From Lederbergia wuyishanensis (lineage in GTDB: Bacteria; Bacillota; Bacilli; Bacillales; Bacillaceae_C): a stretch of DNA of 64,000 nt. This document shows positions 53,581 through 62,538 of this stretch, piece after piece. The stretch lies in assembly GCF_022900255.1 (NCBI RefSeq), contig NZ_JALIRM010000012.1, positions 124,001 through 188,000 on the forward strand, in the 5' to 3' direction. Both the position numbers and the translations under genes were made by a program. The notes under the pieces were generated by a model that worked only from the letters and a program-made list of their open reading frames with translations, was not told where the DNA came from and made no database searches. Numbering within the stretch: the stretch's first letter is position 1; the number at the start of each line of letters is the position of its first letter.

Positions 53581-54768
53581 ATGAAAAACCCTGTGAAAAA
53601 TGAAAAAGTTTTACTTTCTCCACCACATTTGTCCGGGAATGAATGGAAATTTATACAAGAGGCAATTGATACAAATTGGATTGCCCCTCTAGGACCACAT
53701 GTGGATGGATTTGAGAAGGAAATGGCAAACTATTTAGGAGTGAAAGATGCAATTGCTGTCAGCTCAGGAACTGCAGCTATTCATTTAGCTCTTTCTTTGC
53801 TAGAAGTCAGTTCGGGTGACATTGTATTTTGCTCGACTCTTACTTTTGTTGCTAGTGCAAATCCAATTCTTTATCAAGGTGCTATTCCTGTTTTTATTGA
53901 CTCGGAGCCTGAAACATGGAATATGTCACCATCAGCATTGGAAAAGGCTTTTTGCGATGCTGCTTTATCAGGAAAGTTACCAAAGGCTGTTATTGTTGTC
54001 AATTTATACGGGCAAAGTGCTAAAATGCAAGAAATTTTAGCTATTTGCAATCGGTATAATGTACCAATTATAGAAGATGCTGCGGAATCCCTCGGATCCG
54101 AATATCAAGGTAGAAAGAGTGGCACTTTAGGGGAATTTGGTATTTTTTCATTTAATGGAAACAAGATTGTAACTACATCAGGTGGTGGAATGCTTGTATC
54201 CGATAATGTTGAAGCGATTCAAAAAGCACGGTTTTTAGCAACTCAAGCTAAGGACCCTGCACCATACTATCAACATAGCATATTGGGATATAACTATCGC
54301 ATGAGTAATGTTTTAGCTGGCATTGGAAGAGCACAACTTCAGGTTTTAGATGAAAGAGTTCTATCCAAAAGGAAGATATTTTCAAAGTACTATGAAGAAT
54401 TATCGGAATTGCCTGGTATTCAATTTATGCCTGAATTAGAAGGTACATTATCAAATAGATGGTTGACTACTTTTACCGTAGACTCGATAAAGAGTGGGAT
54501 ATCAGCAGCAGAAATAATTCAAGCTTTTACGGATAAACATATTGAAGCTCGTCATGTTTGGAAACCACTCCATTTACAACCTCTATTTAATGGAGCGAAA
54601 TATTACCCGCATCAAGAATACAAAAATATTTCTGAAAAGTTATTTAAAACCGGCATATGTCTACCTTCCGGATCTAATATTAATGATCAAGAACAAATGA
54701 GGGTGATCGAGAGTCTTAAAATAGCAATTAGACAAAGAACTGAGATGACCCATCCTATAACGGGATGA
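53581..54768 (+). CDS. epsN: PLP-dependent sugar aminotransferase (EpsN-like)
   Basis: A 395-residue DegT/DnrJ/EryC1 aminotransferase. SGTAAIHLALSL is near residue 60, IIEDAAESLGSEYQG gives the Asp that contacts PLP, and FSFNGNKIVTTSGGGML holds the Schiff-base Lys. It aminates the 4-keto sugar made by EpsC. ATG 53581 follows GGAGGAGGAATTG; the longer frame from TTG 53566 is not needed. It is followed by the sinR-like gene 15 bases later. Confidence 0.9.
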   Translation: MKNPVKNEKVLLSPPHLSGNEWKFIQEAIDTNWIAPLGPHVDGFEKEMANYLGVKDAIAVSSGTAAIHLALSLLEVSSGDIVFCSTLTFVASANPILYQGAIPVFIDSEPETWNMSPSALEKAFCDAALSGKLPKAVIVVNLYGQSAKMQEILAICNRYNVPIIEDAAESLGSEYQGRKSGTLGEFGIFSFNGNKIVTTSGGGMLVSDNVEAIQKARFLATQAKDPAPYYQHSILGYNYRMSNVLAGIGRAQLQVLDERVLSKRKIFSKYYEELSELPGIQFMPELEGTLSNRWLTTFTVDSIKSGISAAEIIQAFTDKHIEARHVWKPLHLQPLFNGAKYYPHQEYKNISEKLFKTGICLPSGSNINDQEQMRVIESLKIAIRQRTEMTHPITG

Positions 54769-54783
54769 GAGAGGTAAAAATAT

Positions 54784-55128
54784 ATGATAGGAAAATATAT
54801 TTATGAAATTAGAAAAAGTAAGGGTCTAACTTTAACCGAACTAGCCGATCGAGCGGGAATAGCAAAATCATATTTAAGTAATATTGAAAGAAGTGTAAAT
54901 AAAAATCCTTCAATTAATGTGGTAGAAAAAATTGCTAATGTATTAGATATTGATGTAAGGATGTTATTAAATTCCAGTGTAGATCAAAAGTCTATCCAAC
55001 TAGATGAGGAGTGGGTTAATTTTGCTCGTGAACTTAAGGAATCTGGAGTCGACAAGGAACAATTTGCTGAGTACAAAACACTGTTGGAATTTATTAAGTG
55101 GAAAAATAGAAATGATGAAAATAATTAA
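54784..55128 (+). CDS. sinR: SinR/SlrR-family biofilm regulator
   Basis: A 114-residue XRE regulator closely resembling SinR. MIGKYIYEIRKSKGLTLTEL opens the helix-turn-helix domain; the recognition segment AKSYLSNIERS differs from SinR only slightly, and KNPSINVVEKIANVLDID completes it. The C-terminal LDEEWVNFARELKESGVDKE with EFIKW matches the SinI-binding region of SinR. No sinI is adjacent. It lies inside the eps operon it could control, and GTTCTTT-type operators are present at the eps and lasso promoters. It could equally be the SlrR paralogue. GAGAGG precedes the ATG. Confidence 0.87.
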   Translation: MIGKYIYEIRKSKGLTLTELADRAGIAKSYLSNIERSVNKNPSINVVEKIANVLDIDVRMLLNSSVDQKSIQLDEEWVNFARELKESGVDKEQFAEYKTLLEFIKWKNRNDENN

Positions 55129-55154
55129 GGTAAAGAGTAAAAGTAGGGGATTGT

Positions 55155-56195
55155 ATGTTGCCAAAGGTAAGTGTAGTAGTCCCAATATATAAGGTTCAAA
55201 AGTATATTCGTAGATGTATAGATAGCATTGTAGAACAAACGTTTCCAAATGTTGAAATCATATTAGTTAACGATGGTTCTCCAGACAATTGTGGACAAAT
55301 AATAGATGAATATGCAAAAAAAGATCATAGAATTAAAGTTGTTCATAAGGAAAATGGCGGATTATCAGATGCCAGAAATAAAGGGATGGAATACGTAACT
55401 GGAGAATATACACTTTTTGTAGATAGTGATGATTGGATAGAAAGGAATATGATTGAGGAATTAGTAAAAATAAGTTTAGATAATCAAGCCGATGTTGTTC
55501 AATCGTCTTTTTATTATGCCTATCATGATTATTTGCTCTATGATAATCGTTACTTTTCAAAGAATCATCCTAACAAATTATTGAATAATCATGAACTTAT
55601 GTATGAATTGATATGTAATGAAAAAGTTAAAAACTTTGCTTGGGGAAAACTTTATAAAACGAATCTTATAAAAGATCTCCAGTTTAAAAAAGGTGTTCTG
55701 TTTGAAGATGTATTTTGGTCACATCTTGTAATGCAAAGGGTTCATACATACGTGATAACGCATATACCAATGTATTATTATTTTCAACGAAGTGAGAGTA
55801 TTGTATTCAATTATTCACTGAGGAACTTGGATATTATTGAGGGATTAAAGGAAAGACATAAATTTGTTGAACAATATTATCCGAATTTGATTAATGAGTC
55901 CTTTAAGGTTATCTTATCAAATTGCTTAATCCATTATAATTTGCTTCTTTTGAATCGGGGAATTGATAAAGACGGAAATAGTAAGAAATTGATTAGGTCA
56001 TTTATCAAGCTGAAATATAAGGAATTTCAGCTTGCCGTAGAGGGAAATAAAGAACTAAAAATACAGCTTCAATTTTTCAGTGTCCATCCCATAATAAATA
56101 TTTGCTTTTTGGCGATTAGGAAATTATTTAGAAAAATAAAGCTTCTACCTCAACCTATTGGATTAGAGAAAAAAAATCTTAGTTTTAAAGTGTAA
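55155..56195 (+). CDS. epsJ: Glycosyltransferase family 2 (EpsJ-like)
   Basis: A 346-residue GT-A enzyme. VSVVVPIYKVQKYIRRCIDS opens it, VEIILVNDGSPDNCGQIIDE and NGGLSDARNKGMEYVTGEY follow, and LFVDSDDWIE carries the DxD motif. The C-terminal hydrophobic stretch IINICFLAIRKLF suggests peripheral membrane attachment. It resembles EpsJ in the order of motifs. GGGG precedes the ATG weakly. Confidence 0.82.
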   Translation: MLPKVSVVVPIYKVQKYIRRCIDSIVEQTFPNVEIILVNDGSPDNCGQIIDEYAKKDHRIKVVHKENGGLSDARNKGMEYVTGEYTLFVDSDDWIERNMIEELVKISLDNQADVVQSSFYYAYHDYLLYDNRYFSKNHPNKLLNNHELMYELICNEKVKNFAWGKLYKTNLIKDLQFKKGVLFEDVFWSHLVMQRVHTYVITHIPMYYYFQRSESIVFNYSLRNLDIIEGLKERHKFVEQYYPNLINESFKVILSNCLIHYNLLLLNRGIDKDGNSKKLIRSFIKLKYKEFQLAVEGNKELKIQLQFFSVHPIINICFLAIRKLFRKIKLLPQPIGLEKKNLSFKV

Positions 56196-56211
56196 AAAGG
56201 GGATTATATAT

Positions 56212-57396
56212 ATGAATCGGCTAATAGGTAAACTAAAAATTATATTTAGCCTCATAATTATTCAAGTATTCAATTGTTTTCCTATAAAAAACAATAAAAT
56301 TATTATGACAAGTTATTATGGGAGTCAGTATGGATGTAACCCAAAATATATAACGGAGTATATTATTCAGAATGTTAAAGAACAGTATGATATCGTATGG
56401 GCTTTTAATGATATTAAACAGTTTGAACACATACCGTATATTAGGAAAGTTAAGAACATGTCATTAAAGTACTTTTATGAATTATGCACTTCAAAAGTAG
56501 TGATTACAAATTATAGAACGACTGATTTGTTTATAAAAAGAAAAGATCAATACTATATTCAAACATGGCATAGTTCATTAAGGTTAAAACAAATTGAAAA
56601 AGATGCAGAAGATAAAATTCCACAATCTTATATTGAAATGGCTAAACGTGATTCTAAAAAATGTGACCTCTTACTATCTGGAAGTAAATACACTACAGAT
56701 ATTTTTAAGAGGTCTTTTTGGTATGAGGGTGAAATTTTTGAACATGGTACACCTAGAAATGACGTGTTTTTTAGCCATTCAGGAGAATTAAAATCAAAGG
56801 TATTTAATTCATTGAACATACCTAGTGGTTCTAAAGTGATTTTATATGCCCCTACTTTTAGGAATCATCAAGATTACACGGTTTATGAATTAGAATATGA
56901 AAAAATTATTGATACTCTAGCAAATACATTTGGTGGGAAGTGGATATTTTTAGTTAAATTACATCCACATTTAATCCCAGTATCTAATAAGGTCATTCAA
57001 GGCAACCAAGTTAAAGATGTAACAAGATATAACGATATTCAAGAATTACTAAAAATATCTGATGTATTGATTACGGACTATTCTTCTTTAATGTTTGACT
57101 ATGCAATGACACGAAAAGCATGTTTTTTATATGTTCCTGATTATGAAGATTACGTCGAGAAAGATAGAAACCTATATTTTAATATTTTGGATTTACCATT
57201 TAGAGTTGCAACGAATAAGGAAGAACTCTTATTTAGAATTAATACTTTTGATTCCAATGCCTATTCTCGGGATTTAAATCACTTTTTCTTTAAAATCGGG
57301 TCCTATGAAGATGGAAAGGCAAGTGAAAATTTAGTTCGCAGAATTAATAATATCTGTTTTGGTGAAAGTAGGGAGATTATGAATGAAGCCGTATAA
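56212..57396 (+). CDS. CDP-glycerol:polymer glycerophosphotransferase-like protein (TagF/TagB type)
   Basis: A 394-residue member of the CDP-glycerol glycerophosphotransferase family. YYIQTWHSSLRLKQIEKD has the conserved WH pair, and VLITDYSSLMFDYAMTRK with YVPDYEDYVEKDRNLYF are the C-terminal family motifs. Relatives add glycerol- or ribitol-phosphate to teichoic acids and to some capsules. Together with the TagD-like gene that overlaps it by 14 bases, it suggests a glycerol-phosphate substitution on the exopolysaccharide. Confidence 0.82.
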   Translation: MNRLIGKLKIIFSLIIIQVFNCFPIKNNKIIMTSYYGSQYGCNPKYITEYIIQNVKEQYDIVWAFNDIKQFEHIPYIRKVKNMSLKYFYELCTSKVVITNYRTTDLFIKRKDQYYIQTWHSSLRLKQIEKDAEDKIPQSYIEMAKRDSKKCDLLLSGSKYTTDIFKRSFWYEGEIFEHGTPRNDVFFSHSGELKSKVFNSLNIPSGSKVILYAPTFRNHQDYTVYELEYEKIIDTLANTFGGKWIFLVKLHPHLIPVSNKVIQGNQVKDVTRYNDIQELLKISDVLITDYSSLMFDYAMTRKACFLYVPDYEDYVEKDRNLYFNILDLPFRVATNKEELLFRINTFDSNAYSRDLNHFFFKIGSYEDGKASENLVRRINNICFGESREIMNEAV

Positions 57397-57799
57397 AATA
57401 GGATATACAACTGGAGTTTTTGATTTATTTCATGTAGGACATTTAAATATTTTAAAAAGAGCAAAGGAACAATGTGAATATCTGATTGTAGGAGTTAGTA
57501 CGGATGAATTAGTGATGGAATATAAAAATAAATTGCCAGTTATCCCTCATCAGGAAAGATTTGAAATTGTAAAAGGAATTAAATACGTCGATATGGTTGT
57601 ACCACAAACAAATAGAGATAAGTTTTTGGCTTGGGAAAATCTTCAATTTAATGTCATGTTTGTTGGAGATGATTGGAAAGGCAATGCACTTTTTAACAAA
57701 CTTGAAATAAAGTTTAAAAATGTAGGGGTAGATATTGTTTATTTCCCGTATACTATAGGAGTTTCTTCTACGATTGTGAAGGAGAAAATCAATATCTAA
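57383..57799 (+). CDS. tagD: Glycerol-3-phosphate cytidylyltransferase-like protein (TagD)
   Basis: A 138-residue cytidylyltransferase. YTTGVFDLFHVGHLNILKRA has the HxGH nucleotide motif, NVMFVGDDWKGN follows, and the usual RSEGISTT segment is replaced by YTIGVSSTIVKEKI. It would make CDP-glycerol from glycerol-3-phosphate and CTP, the donor for the preceding enzyme. Slightly longer than classical TagD (about 129 residues). The altered ISTT motif leaves some doubt about substrate. Confidence 0.82.
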   Translation: MKPYKIGYTTGVFDLFHVGHLNILKRAKEQCEYLIVGVSTDELVMEYKNKLPVIPHQERFEIVKGIKYVDMVVPQTNRDKFLAWENLQFNVMFVGDDWKGNALFNKLEIKFKNVGVDIVYFPYTIGVSSTIVKEKINI

Positions 57800-57803
57800 A
57801 ATC

Positions 57804-58172
57804 ATGAATAGATATATTTCATTCACTAATTCATTGGGATTTAATGAAAACATATCAAAAATAAAGAGCTTTATTTTATTGTTTCATTGTAAACCATTGA
57901 TGCCAAAAAACCCTTTGAAAAGGTTTTTAGTTATTTTTAACTATCTTAAATTTAATAATAAGAAGAAAGATCATGAGGAATATTTCCTCCCGGTAAATGG
58001 TGATATTTATTTTAAAGTGGGAGATTCCAATTATAAAATTATTTCTTTTAAAAAGGATGTTATTTATACAGTTTTAATCACTTATGATAAGCAGCTGTAT
58101 AAAAAACTCAATTATCGAAAATTTACTAAAACGTATGAAGAAAAATTAAATATTGTTAAAAAAACGGAGTAA
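57804..58172 (+). CDS. Hypothetical protein, probably a broken gene (122 aa)
   Basis: A 122-residue frame with no clear ribosome binding site and no recognised domain; it is Lys/Phe-rich (SFILLFHCKPLMPKNPLKRF). Its frame resumes after the stop at 58172 with several further stops, then is open again to 58455. This suggests the N-terminal remnant of a larger gene that decayed. It lies between the TagD-like gene and a GT4 gene in an otherwise compact operon. Confidence 0.4.
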   Translation: MNRYISFTNSLGFNENISKIKSFILLFHCKPLMPKNPLKRFLVIFNYLKFNNKKKDHEEYFLPVNGDIYFKVGDSNYKIISFKKDVIYTVLITYDKQLYKKLNYRKFTKTYEEKLNIVKKTE

Positions 58173-58449
58173 TTAAAGGGAAGTTTTATAATGGACATCA
58201 CCCCAATTTATTAAAGATAAAACCTTATTTGCTGTTACAAATGAAACCAAAAACAGTATCAATTATATATTTATCTCCAAAACTTTCACTTTGAAAATTT
58301 ATTATTATTTTATTTAGAAGATATATATTTAAGATTAACTCAATTTGAATCAAGAAAGTTTGCAAATGACTTTTCTAAACATATTATATTAAACATATGT
58401 AAATTTGAAGATGAAATAAAGATAAATAGTACTTATAAGGAGAAAAAAA
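58173..58449 (+). pseudogene. Degraded coding remnant
   Basis: After the 57804 frame stops, the same frame has four stop codons by about 58245 and then runs open to 58455. The translated text looks protein-like (YLQNFHFENLLLFYLEDIYL and RKFANDFSKHIILNICKFED). No start signal is visible. The most economical reading is one decayed gene covering 57804-58449; noncoding drift is the alternative. Confidence 0.4.
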
Positions 58450-59664
58450 TTGGATAATAGAATGGAACAAAAAAAGAAAGAGAATATATTGTTTGTTATA
58501 GATTCATTAGATTGTGCTGGAGCAGAAAAAAGTCTAGTAACATTACTATCTCTTTTGGATTATTCGAAGTATTCGGTTGATCTTCTTTTATTTGCACATG
58601 GGAATATTTTGGAAAAATTGGTACCAAATAAAGTAAATATTTTAAGTCCACTCTCTTATACAAAATATTCCTCACTAAGTATTAACGAAGCTTTTTTACT
58701 TTCAATAAAAAAAGCTAATTTTAATATGTTTTACTCTAGGATAAAATATTCAATTGCAATTCGTTTGCAACGCTTAAGAAACTCACAGAAAGCAAGGGTT
58801 TATTGGGAAAATGTTTCAAAAGTAATAGAAAATAATCCTAAACAGTACGATATTGCAATTAGTTATGCACAAGGTGTTCCGACATTTTATGTTGCCGAAA
58901 AAGTAAAAGCTAAGAAAAAATTTGCCTGGGTAAACGTTAGTTATCGATTAGGTGGAAAAGAAAAAGAGTTTCAAAAAAAATATTATGACCAGTATGATAA
59001 AATTGTTGCCGTTTCTGATTCAACAAAAGATATATTTTTAGAAACGTTTCCTGAGTACGTAAATAAAATGGATGTAATTTACGATATTAATAATCCGAAA
59101 TTTATCTTCGAAATGTCAAAAATAGGTGATAGTTATGAAGATGGGTTTAATGGCCTAAGAATTCTTACGATAGGAAGACTTGCACTACAAAAAGGATATG
59201 ATCTTGCCTTAGAGACATGCGCCATCCTTAAAGAAAAGGGAATAAATTTTAGATGGTATGCATTGGGAAAAGGACCATTAGAAGAAGAGATTAAAGATAA
59301 AATAGTTAAATATGATCTAACTGAGAACTTTAAATTGTTAGGTGTTAGAGCAAATCCTTATCCTTATATTAGAGACTCCGATATTTACGTACAAACTTCA
59401 AGGTTTGAGGGATTTGGTCTAGCTATTGCGGAAGCCAGAATGCTTAATATTCCTGTAGTAACTACGAATTTTGATGCTGTATTTAATCAAATGAAGGATG
59501 GAAAGAATGGTCTTGTAGTTGATATGGAACCAAATGCTATTTCTGAAGGAATAATAAAACTGATAAATGATGTAAAGCTAAAAAATAATATAATTGAGTA
59601 CTTAAAAACTGAACAAAAAGGAAATATTGAAGAAATTGATAAATTTTATAGATTAATTGGATAG
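58450..59664 (+). CDS. Glycosyltransferase family 4
   Basis: A 404-residue GT4 enzyme with TTG start; AAGGAG lies 7 bases upstream. ENILFVIDSLDCAGAEKSLV opens it, TIGRLALQKGYDLALE starts the donor domain, and NPYPYIRDSDIYVQTSRFE with EGFGLAIAEARML gives the E-x7-E. It belongs to the subgroup of three GT4s shared with 50383 and 61107. It is the last gene before the terminator at 59762. Confidence 0.84.
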   Translation: MDNRMEQKKKENILFVIDSLDCAGAEKSLVTLLSLLDYSKYSVDLLLFAHGNILEKLVPNKVNILSPLSYTKYSSLSINEAFLLSIKKANFNMFYSRIKYSIAIRLQRLRNSQKARVYWENVSKVIENNPKQYDIAISYAQGVPTFYVAEKVKAKKKFAWVNVSYRLGGKEKEFQKKYYDQYDKIVAVSDSTKDIFLETFPEYVNKMDVIYDINNPKFIFEMSKIGDSYEDGFNGLRILTIGRLALQKGYDLALETCAILKEKGINFRWYALGKGPLEEEIKDKIVKYDLTENFKLLGVRANPYPYIRDSDIYVQTSRFEGFGLAIAEARMLNIPVVTTNFDAVFNQMKDGKNGLVVDMEPNAISEGIIKLINDVKLKNNIIEYLKTEQKGNIEEIDKFYRLIG

Positions 59665-59761
59665 GATCATAATTTAGTTATTCACTGTAATTGAAAATCT
59701 GATTTAATGAATGATAATTTGTGAGAGTATAAAAGATATATAAGTACTTATTACTAAAATG

Positions 59762-59805
59762 TAGCTTATGCAAGTCTATAGGACTTCATAAGCTATTTTC
59801 TTGTA
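59762..59805 (+). terminator. Terminator after the main eps gene run
   Basis: TAGCTTATGCAAGTC pairs with GACTTCATAAGCTA with one bulged C, across a 6-base loop, and is followed by TTTTCTTG. The rest of the 59665-60070 gap is AT-rich. A single GTTCTTT lies near 59839, but without an inverted partner I give it little weight. Confidence 0.75.
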
Positions 59806-60070
59806 CATAATAGAGTAAATGAAGACGGAAAATTATTAGTTCTTTATCTTTCAAAAAATTGTTGATTAGTATTAAATAAATTTAATTATGACTAATCTTT
59901 GTTGTTTTACTGAAATAGACATATTCCAAGATAAGTCTAATATATTGATTTGAAAAATTTAGAAGTACAGAAAATAAACAATTATATATTTGCTAAGGAA
60001 AAATGCGGCAATATAAGTTTTCCGTAGAGAAATGTAGTAGTATAAAATTTTTTTGGAGACGTGATACGAA

Positions 60071-61042
60071 ATGAACATTTTAATATGTAGTGTAGGAAGA
60101 CGAGTTCAATTAATAGAATACTTTAAAAAAGAATTTAATAAGATTGAAGGAAAAGTAATTGCTGTAGATTGTGATCCCACTGCACCAGCTCTTTACCATG
60201 CTGATTATTTTGAAATAGTTCCACGAATAGACCATCCAGAATATATTTCCGTACTCAAAAGTATCTGTCTGAAGTATGAAATAAACGGTGTTTTATCATT
60301 AATTGATCCTGAATTAACGCTATTGGCTAGTATTAAGGAAGAATTTGAAAAAGATAATATTCGTATCATTATTTCTGATAAAGAGGTAATTGACTTATGC
60401 TATGACAAGTACAAAACGTCAAAATATTTACAAAAAAATAACCTTCCATTTGTTCCTTCATACAGAGATTTTGAACTGGTAAAACAAGATTTAAATAACG
60501 GAGTTTTAACATTTCCATTAATTATTAAACCTAGAAAAGGGAGTGGAAGTAAAGGAGTATTTATTGTAGAGAATCTTCATGACCTTCAGCTTTTTTGGAG
60601 TGAAGATAATGATTTAATTATACAACCTTTCATTGAAGGAGATGAATATTGCGTAGAGTGTTATATAGACTTATTAACTAACGATACAGTAAATTTATTT
60701 AGTAAAAGGAAAATTAATATGAGAGCAGGTGAAACGGATAAATCAATTGCTATTAAGGACCCTGTTTTGAACGATCTTACTTATAGGCTAATCTATACGT
60801 TAAAACCCAGCGGACCTATTGATATTGATTATTTTAAAACAGTGGATGGAAAATATATCATTTCTGAAATTAACCCTAGATTTGGTGGCGGGTATCCATA
60901 TGCTTATGCAATGGGGGAAAACTTTATTAAAAGTATTATAAGTAATTTAAAAGGTATTTCGAATCTTCCATATGAGTCATATTTAGGTGAGTACGTAGAA
61001 GGCAAAACAATGGTTAGATATGATCATTTTATAGTTTTATAA
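60071..61042 (+). CDS. ATP-grasp domain protein (carbamoyl-phosphate synthase large-subunit-like)
   Basis: A 323-residue ATP-grasp enzyme. The N-terminal MNILICSVGRRVQLIEYF forms a Rossmann-like preATP-grasp domain. FPLIIKPRKGSGSKGVFIV is the ATP-binding lid, and ISEINPRFGGGYPYAYAMG has the metal-binding Glu and Asn. Such proteins link a carboxylate to an amine and are common in polysaccharide clusters, where they may add amino acids to sugars. GGAG lies about 14 bases upstream of the ATG. It follows a terminator, so it probably has its own promoter. Confidence 0.82.
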   Translation: MNILICSVGRRVQLIEYFKKEFNKIEGKVIAVDCDPTAPALYHADYFEIVPRIDHPEYISVLKSICLKYEINGVLSLIDPELTLLASIKEEFEKDNIRIIISDKEVIDLCYDKYKTSKYLQKNNLPFVPSYRDFELVKQDLNNGVLTFPLIIKPRKGSGSKGVFIVENLHDLQLFWSEDNDLIIQPFIEGDEYCVECYIDLLTNDTVNLFSKRKINMRAGETDKSIAIKDPVLNDLTYRLIYTLKPSGPIDIDYFKTVDGKYIISEINPRFGGGYPYAYAMGENFIKSIISNLKGISNLPYESYLGEYVEGKTMVRYDHFIVL

Positions 61043-61106
61043 TCTATGCTATTTAAGGCATGGATTAATATTATTGATTAATAGGATAAGAAAGTTTGTG
61101 ATTCTA

Positions 61107-62300
61107 ATGAAAAAGAAAATCTTCTTCATGGTTATTAATATGAATGTTGGCGGAACTGAAAAGGCACTTCTCAACATGATTTCAGAAATGCCGAAAGATA
61201 AGTTTGATATTACAATATTAATGCTAGAAAGGTATGGGGGTTTTATAGACTCAATTCCAATCCATGTTAATGTAAAGGTTTATAATGACTATAAAAAAAT
61301 TAAAGAATTGATTACACATCCTTTGCATATTACGGGTATAGGCTTTCTAAAAAAGAGAAATGTAATAAAAGGATTTACATTCCTTTTATTTTATTTTCTT
61401 ACAAAAATAATTGGCGAAAAGAGTCTTTTTTATAAATATTTATTAAAGGATTATCCAGTTGAAAAAATTGAATATGATATTGCTGTAGCTTATGCTGGCC
61501 CAATGGACTTCATAAGCTATTTTATTGCACATAAAGTTAGAGCGAAAAAGAAAATCCAGTGGATTCATTTTGATGTTACAAAAATAGGTTTTAATAAACG
61601 ATTTTCAATAAAGACATTTAAGAAATATGATCAGCTCTTTGCTGTTTCAAAGGAAGCAAAAGATAAATTGATTGATTTCTTACCTTCATTAAAAAATCGA
61701 ATAGATGTGTTTTTGAATATTATATCTTCAACAAATATTAAAGAATTATCAATTATTGGAGAGGGATTTAACGATAGCTTTGAAGGCTACAGAATATTGA
61801 CTGTCGGAAGACTTTCATTGGAAAAGGGTCAAGATTTAGCAATTAAAGCTGTCTCAAAATTAATACGTGATGGGTATAAGATTAGGTGGTATTGTATCGG
61901 AGATGGAAGTTCAAAAGATGAATATGAAAAATTAATAACACAATACAACTTGGAAAAACATTTCATTTTATTAGGAACCCATACTAATCCCTATCCGTTT
62001 ATAAAACAATGTGATATATATGTCCAGCCGTCTAGGTATGAGGGATATTGTATGACTATATTAGAAGCAAAATGTCTAAATAAGCCGATCCTAACAACTA
62101 ATTTTAATGGAGCAAATGAACAAATTAAAAATTATCAAACTGGCATTATTGTCAACTTCGATGAAACGCAGTTGTATCAGGGAATTAAAACATTAATTGA
62201 TAATCAAAGCTTAAGGAAAAAGATTAGAGAGAATCTAGAAGAAGATATTGAAACAAATATATATGAAATTGACAAGTTAATTAAAATAGCAGGTCTTTAA
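61107..62300 (+). CDS. Glycosyltransferase family 4
   Basis: A 397-residue GT4 enzyme. KIFFMVINMNVGGTEKALLN opens it, TVGRLSLEKGQDLAIKA begins the donor domain, and NPYPFIKQCDIYVQPSRYE with EGYCMTILEAKCL gives the E-x7-E. The ATG at 61107 aligns with the starts of its paralogues at 50383 and 58450. A longer frame begins at TTG 61074, and no strong ribosome binding site decides between them. It probably adds a late sugar of the repeat. Confidence 0.8.
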   Translation: MKKKIFFMVINMNVGGTEKALLNMISEMPKDKFDITILMLERYGGFIDSIPIHVNVKVYNDYKKIKELITHPLHITGIGFLKKRNVIKGFTFLLFYFLTKIIGEKSLFYKYLLKDYPVEKIEYDIAVAYAGPMDFISYFIAHKVRAKKKIQWIHFDVTKIGFNKRFSIKTFKKYDQLFAVSKEAKDKLIDFLPSLKNRIDVFLNIISSTNIKELSIIGEGFNDSFEGYRILTVGRLSLEKGQDLAIKAVSKLIRDGYKIRWYCIGDGSSKDEYEKLITQYNLEKHFILLGTHTNPYPFIKQCDIYVQPSRYEGYCMTILEAKCLNKPILTTNFNGANEQIKNYQTGIIVNFDETQLYQGIKTLIDNQSLRKKIRENLEEDIETNIYEIDKLIKIAGL

Positions 62301-62538
62301 AATTTATAAGAATTATCTTAAGAAAGTTGAAATGAGTTATAAAGAAAATCAATAATGGAAAGTATAATGGTTTTTCAGGACATTAAACTGCTTTCTCGAC
62401 CCATTCCTAAAAACATGAAAAGATAATTATGAAAGAAAATTAAAGAGGCAGAATTTCTTAGATGATGATGTGGTTCGAAAAGTTTAGGTTGGAAGGGAAA
62501 TCATAGCTAACAGACATAATTAAAAAGGTGTGAGAAGA

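Noticed and set aside
59839-59845. GTTCTTT before the ATP-grasp gene as another SinR operator.
   Set aside because: A single 7-base match without inverted partner or nearby promoter is expected by chance in AT-rich DNA.
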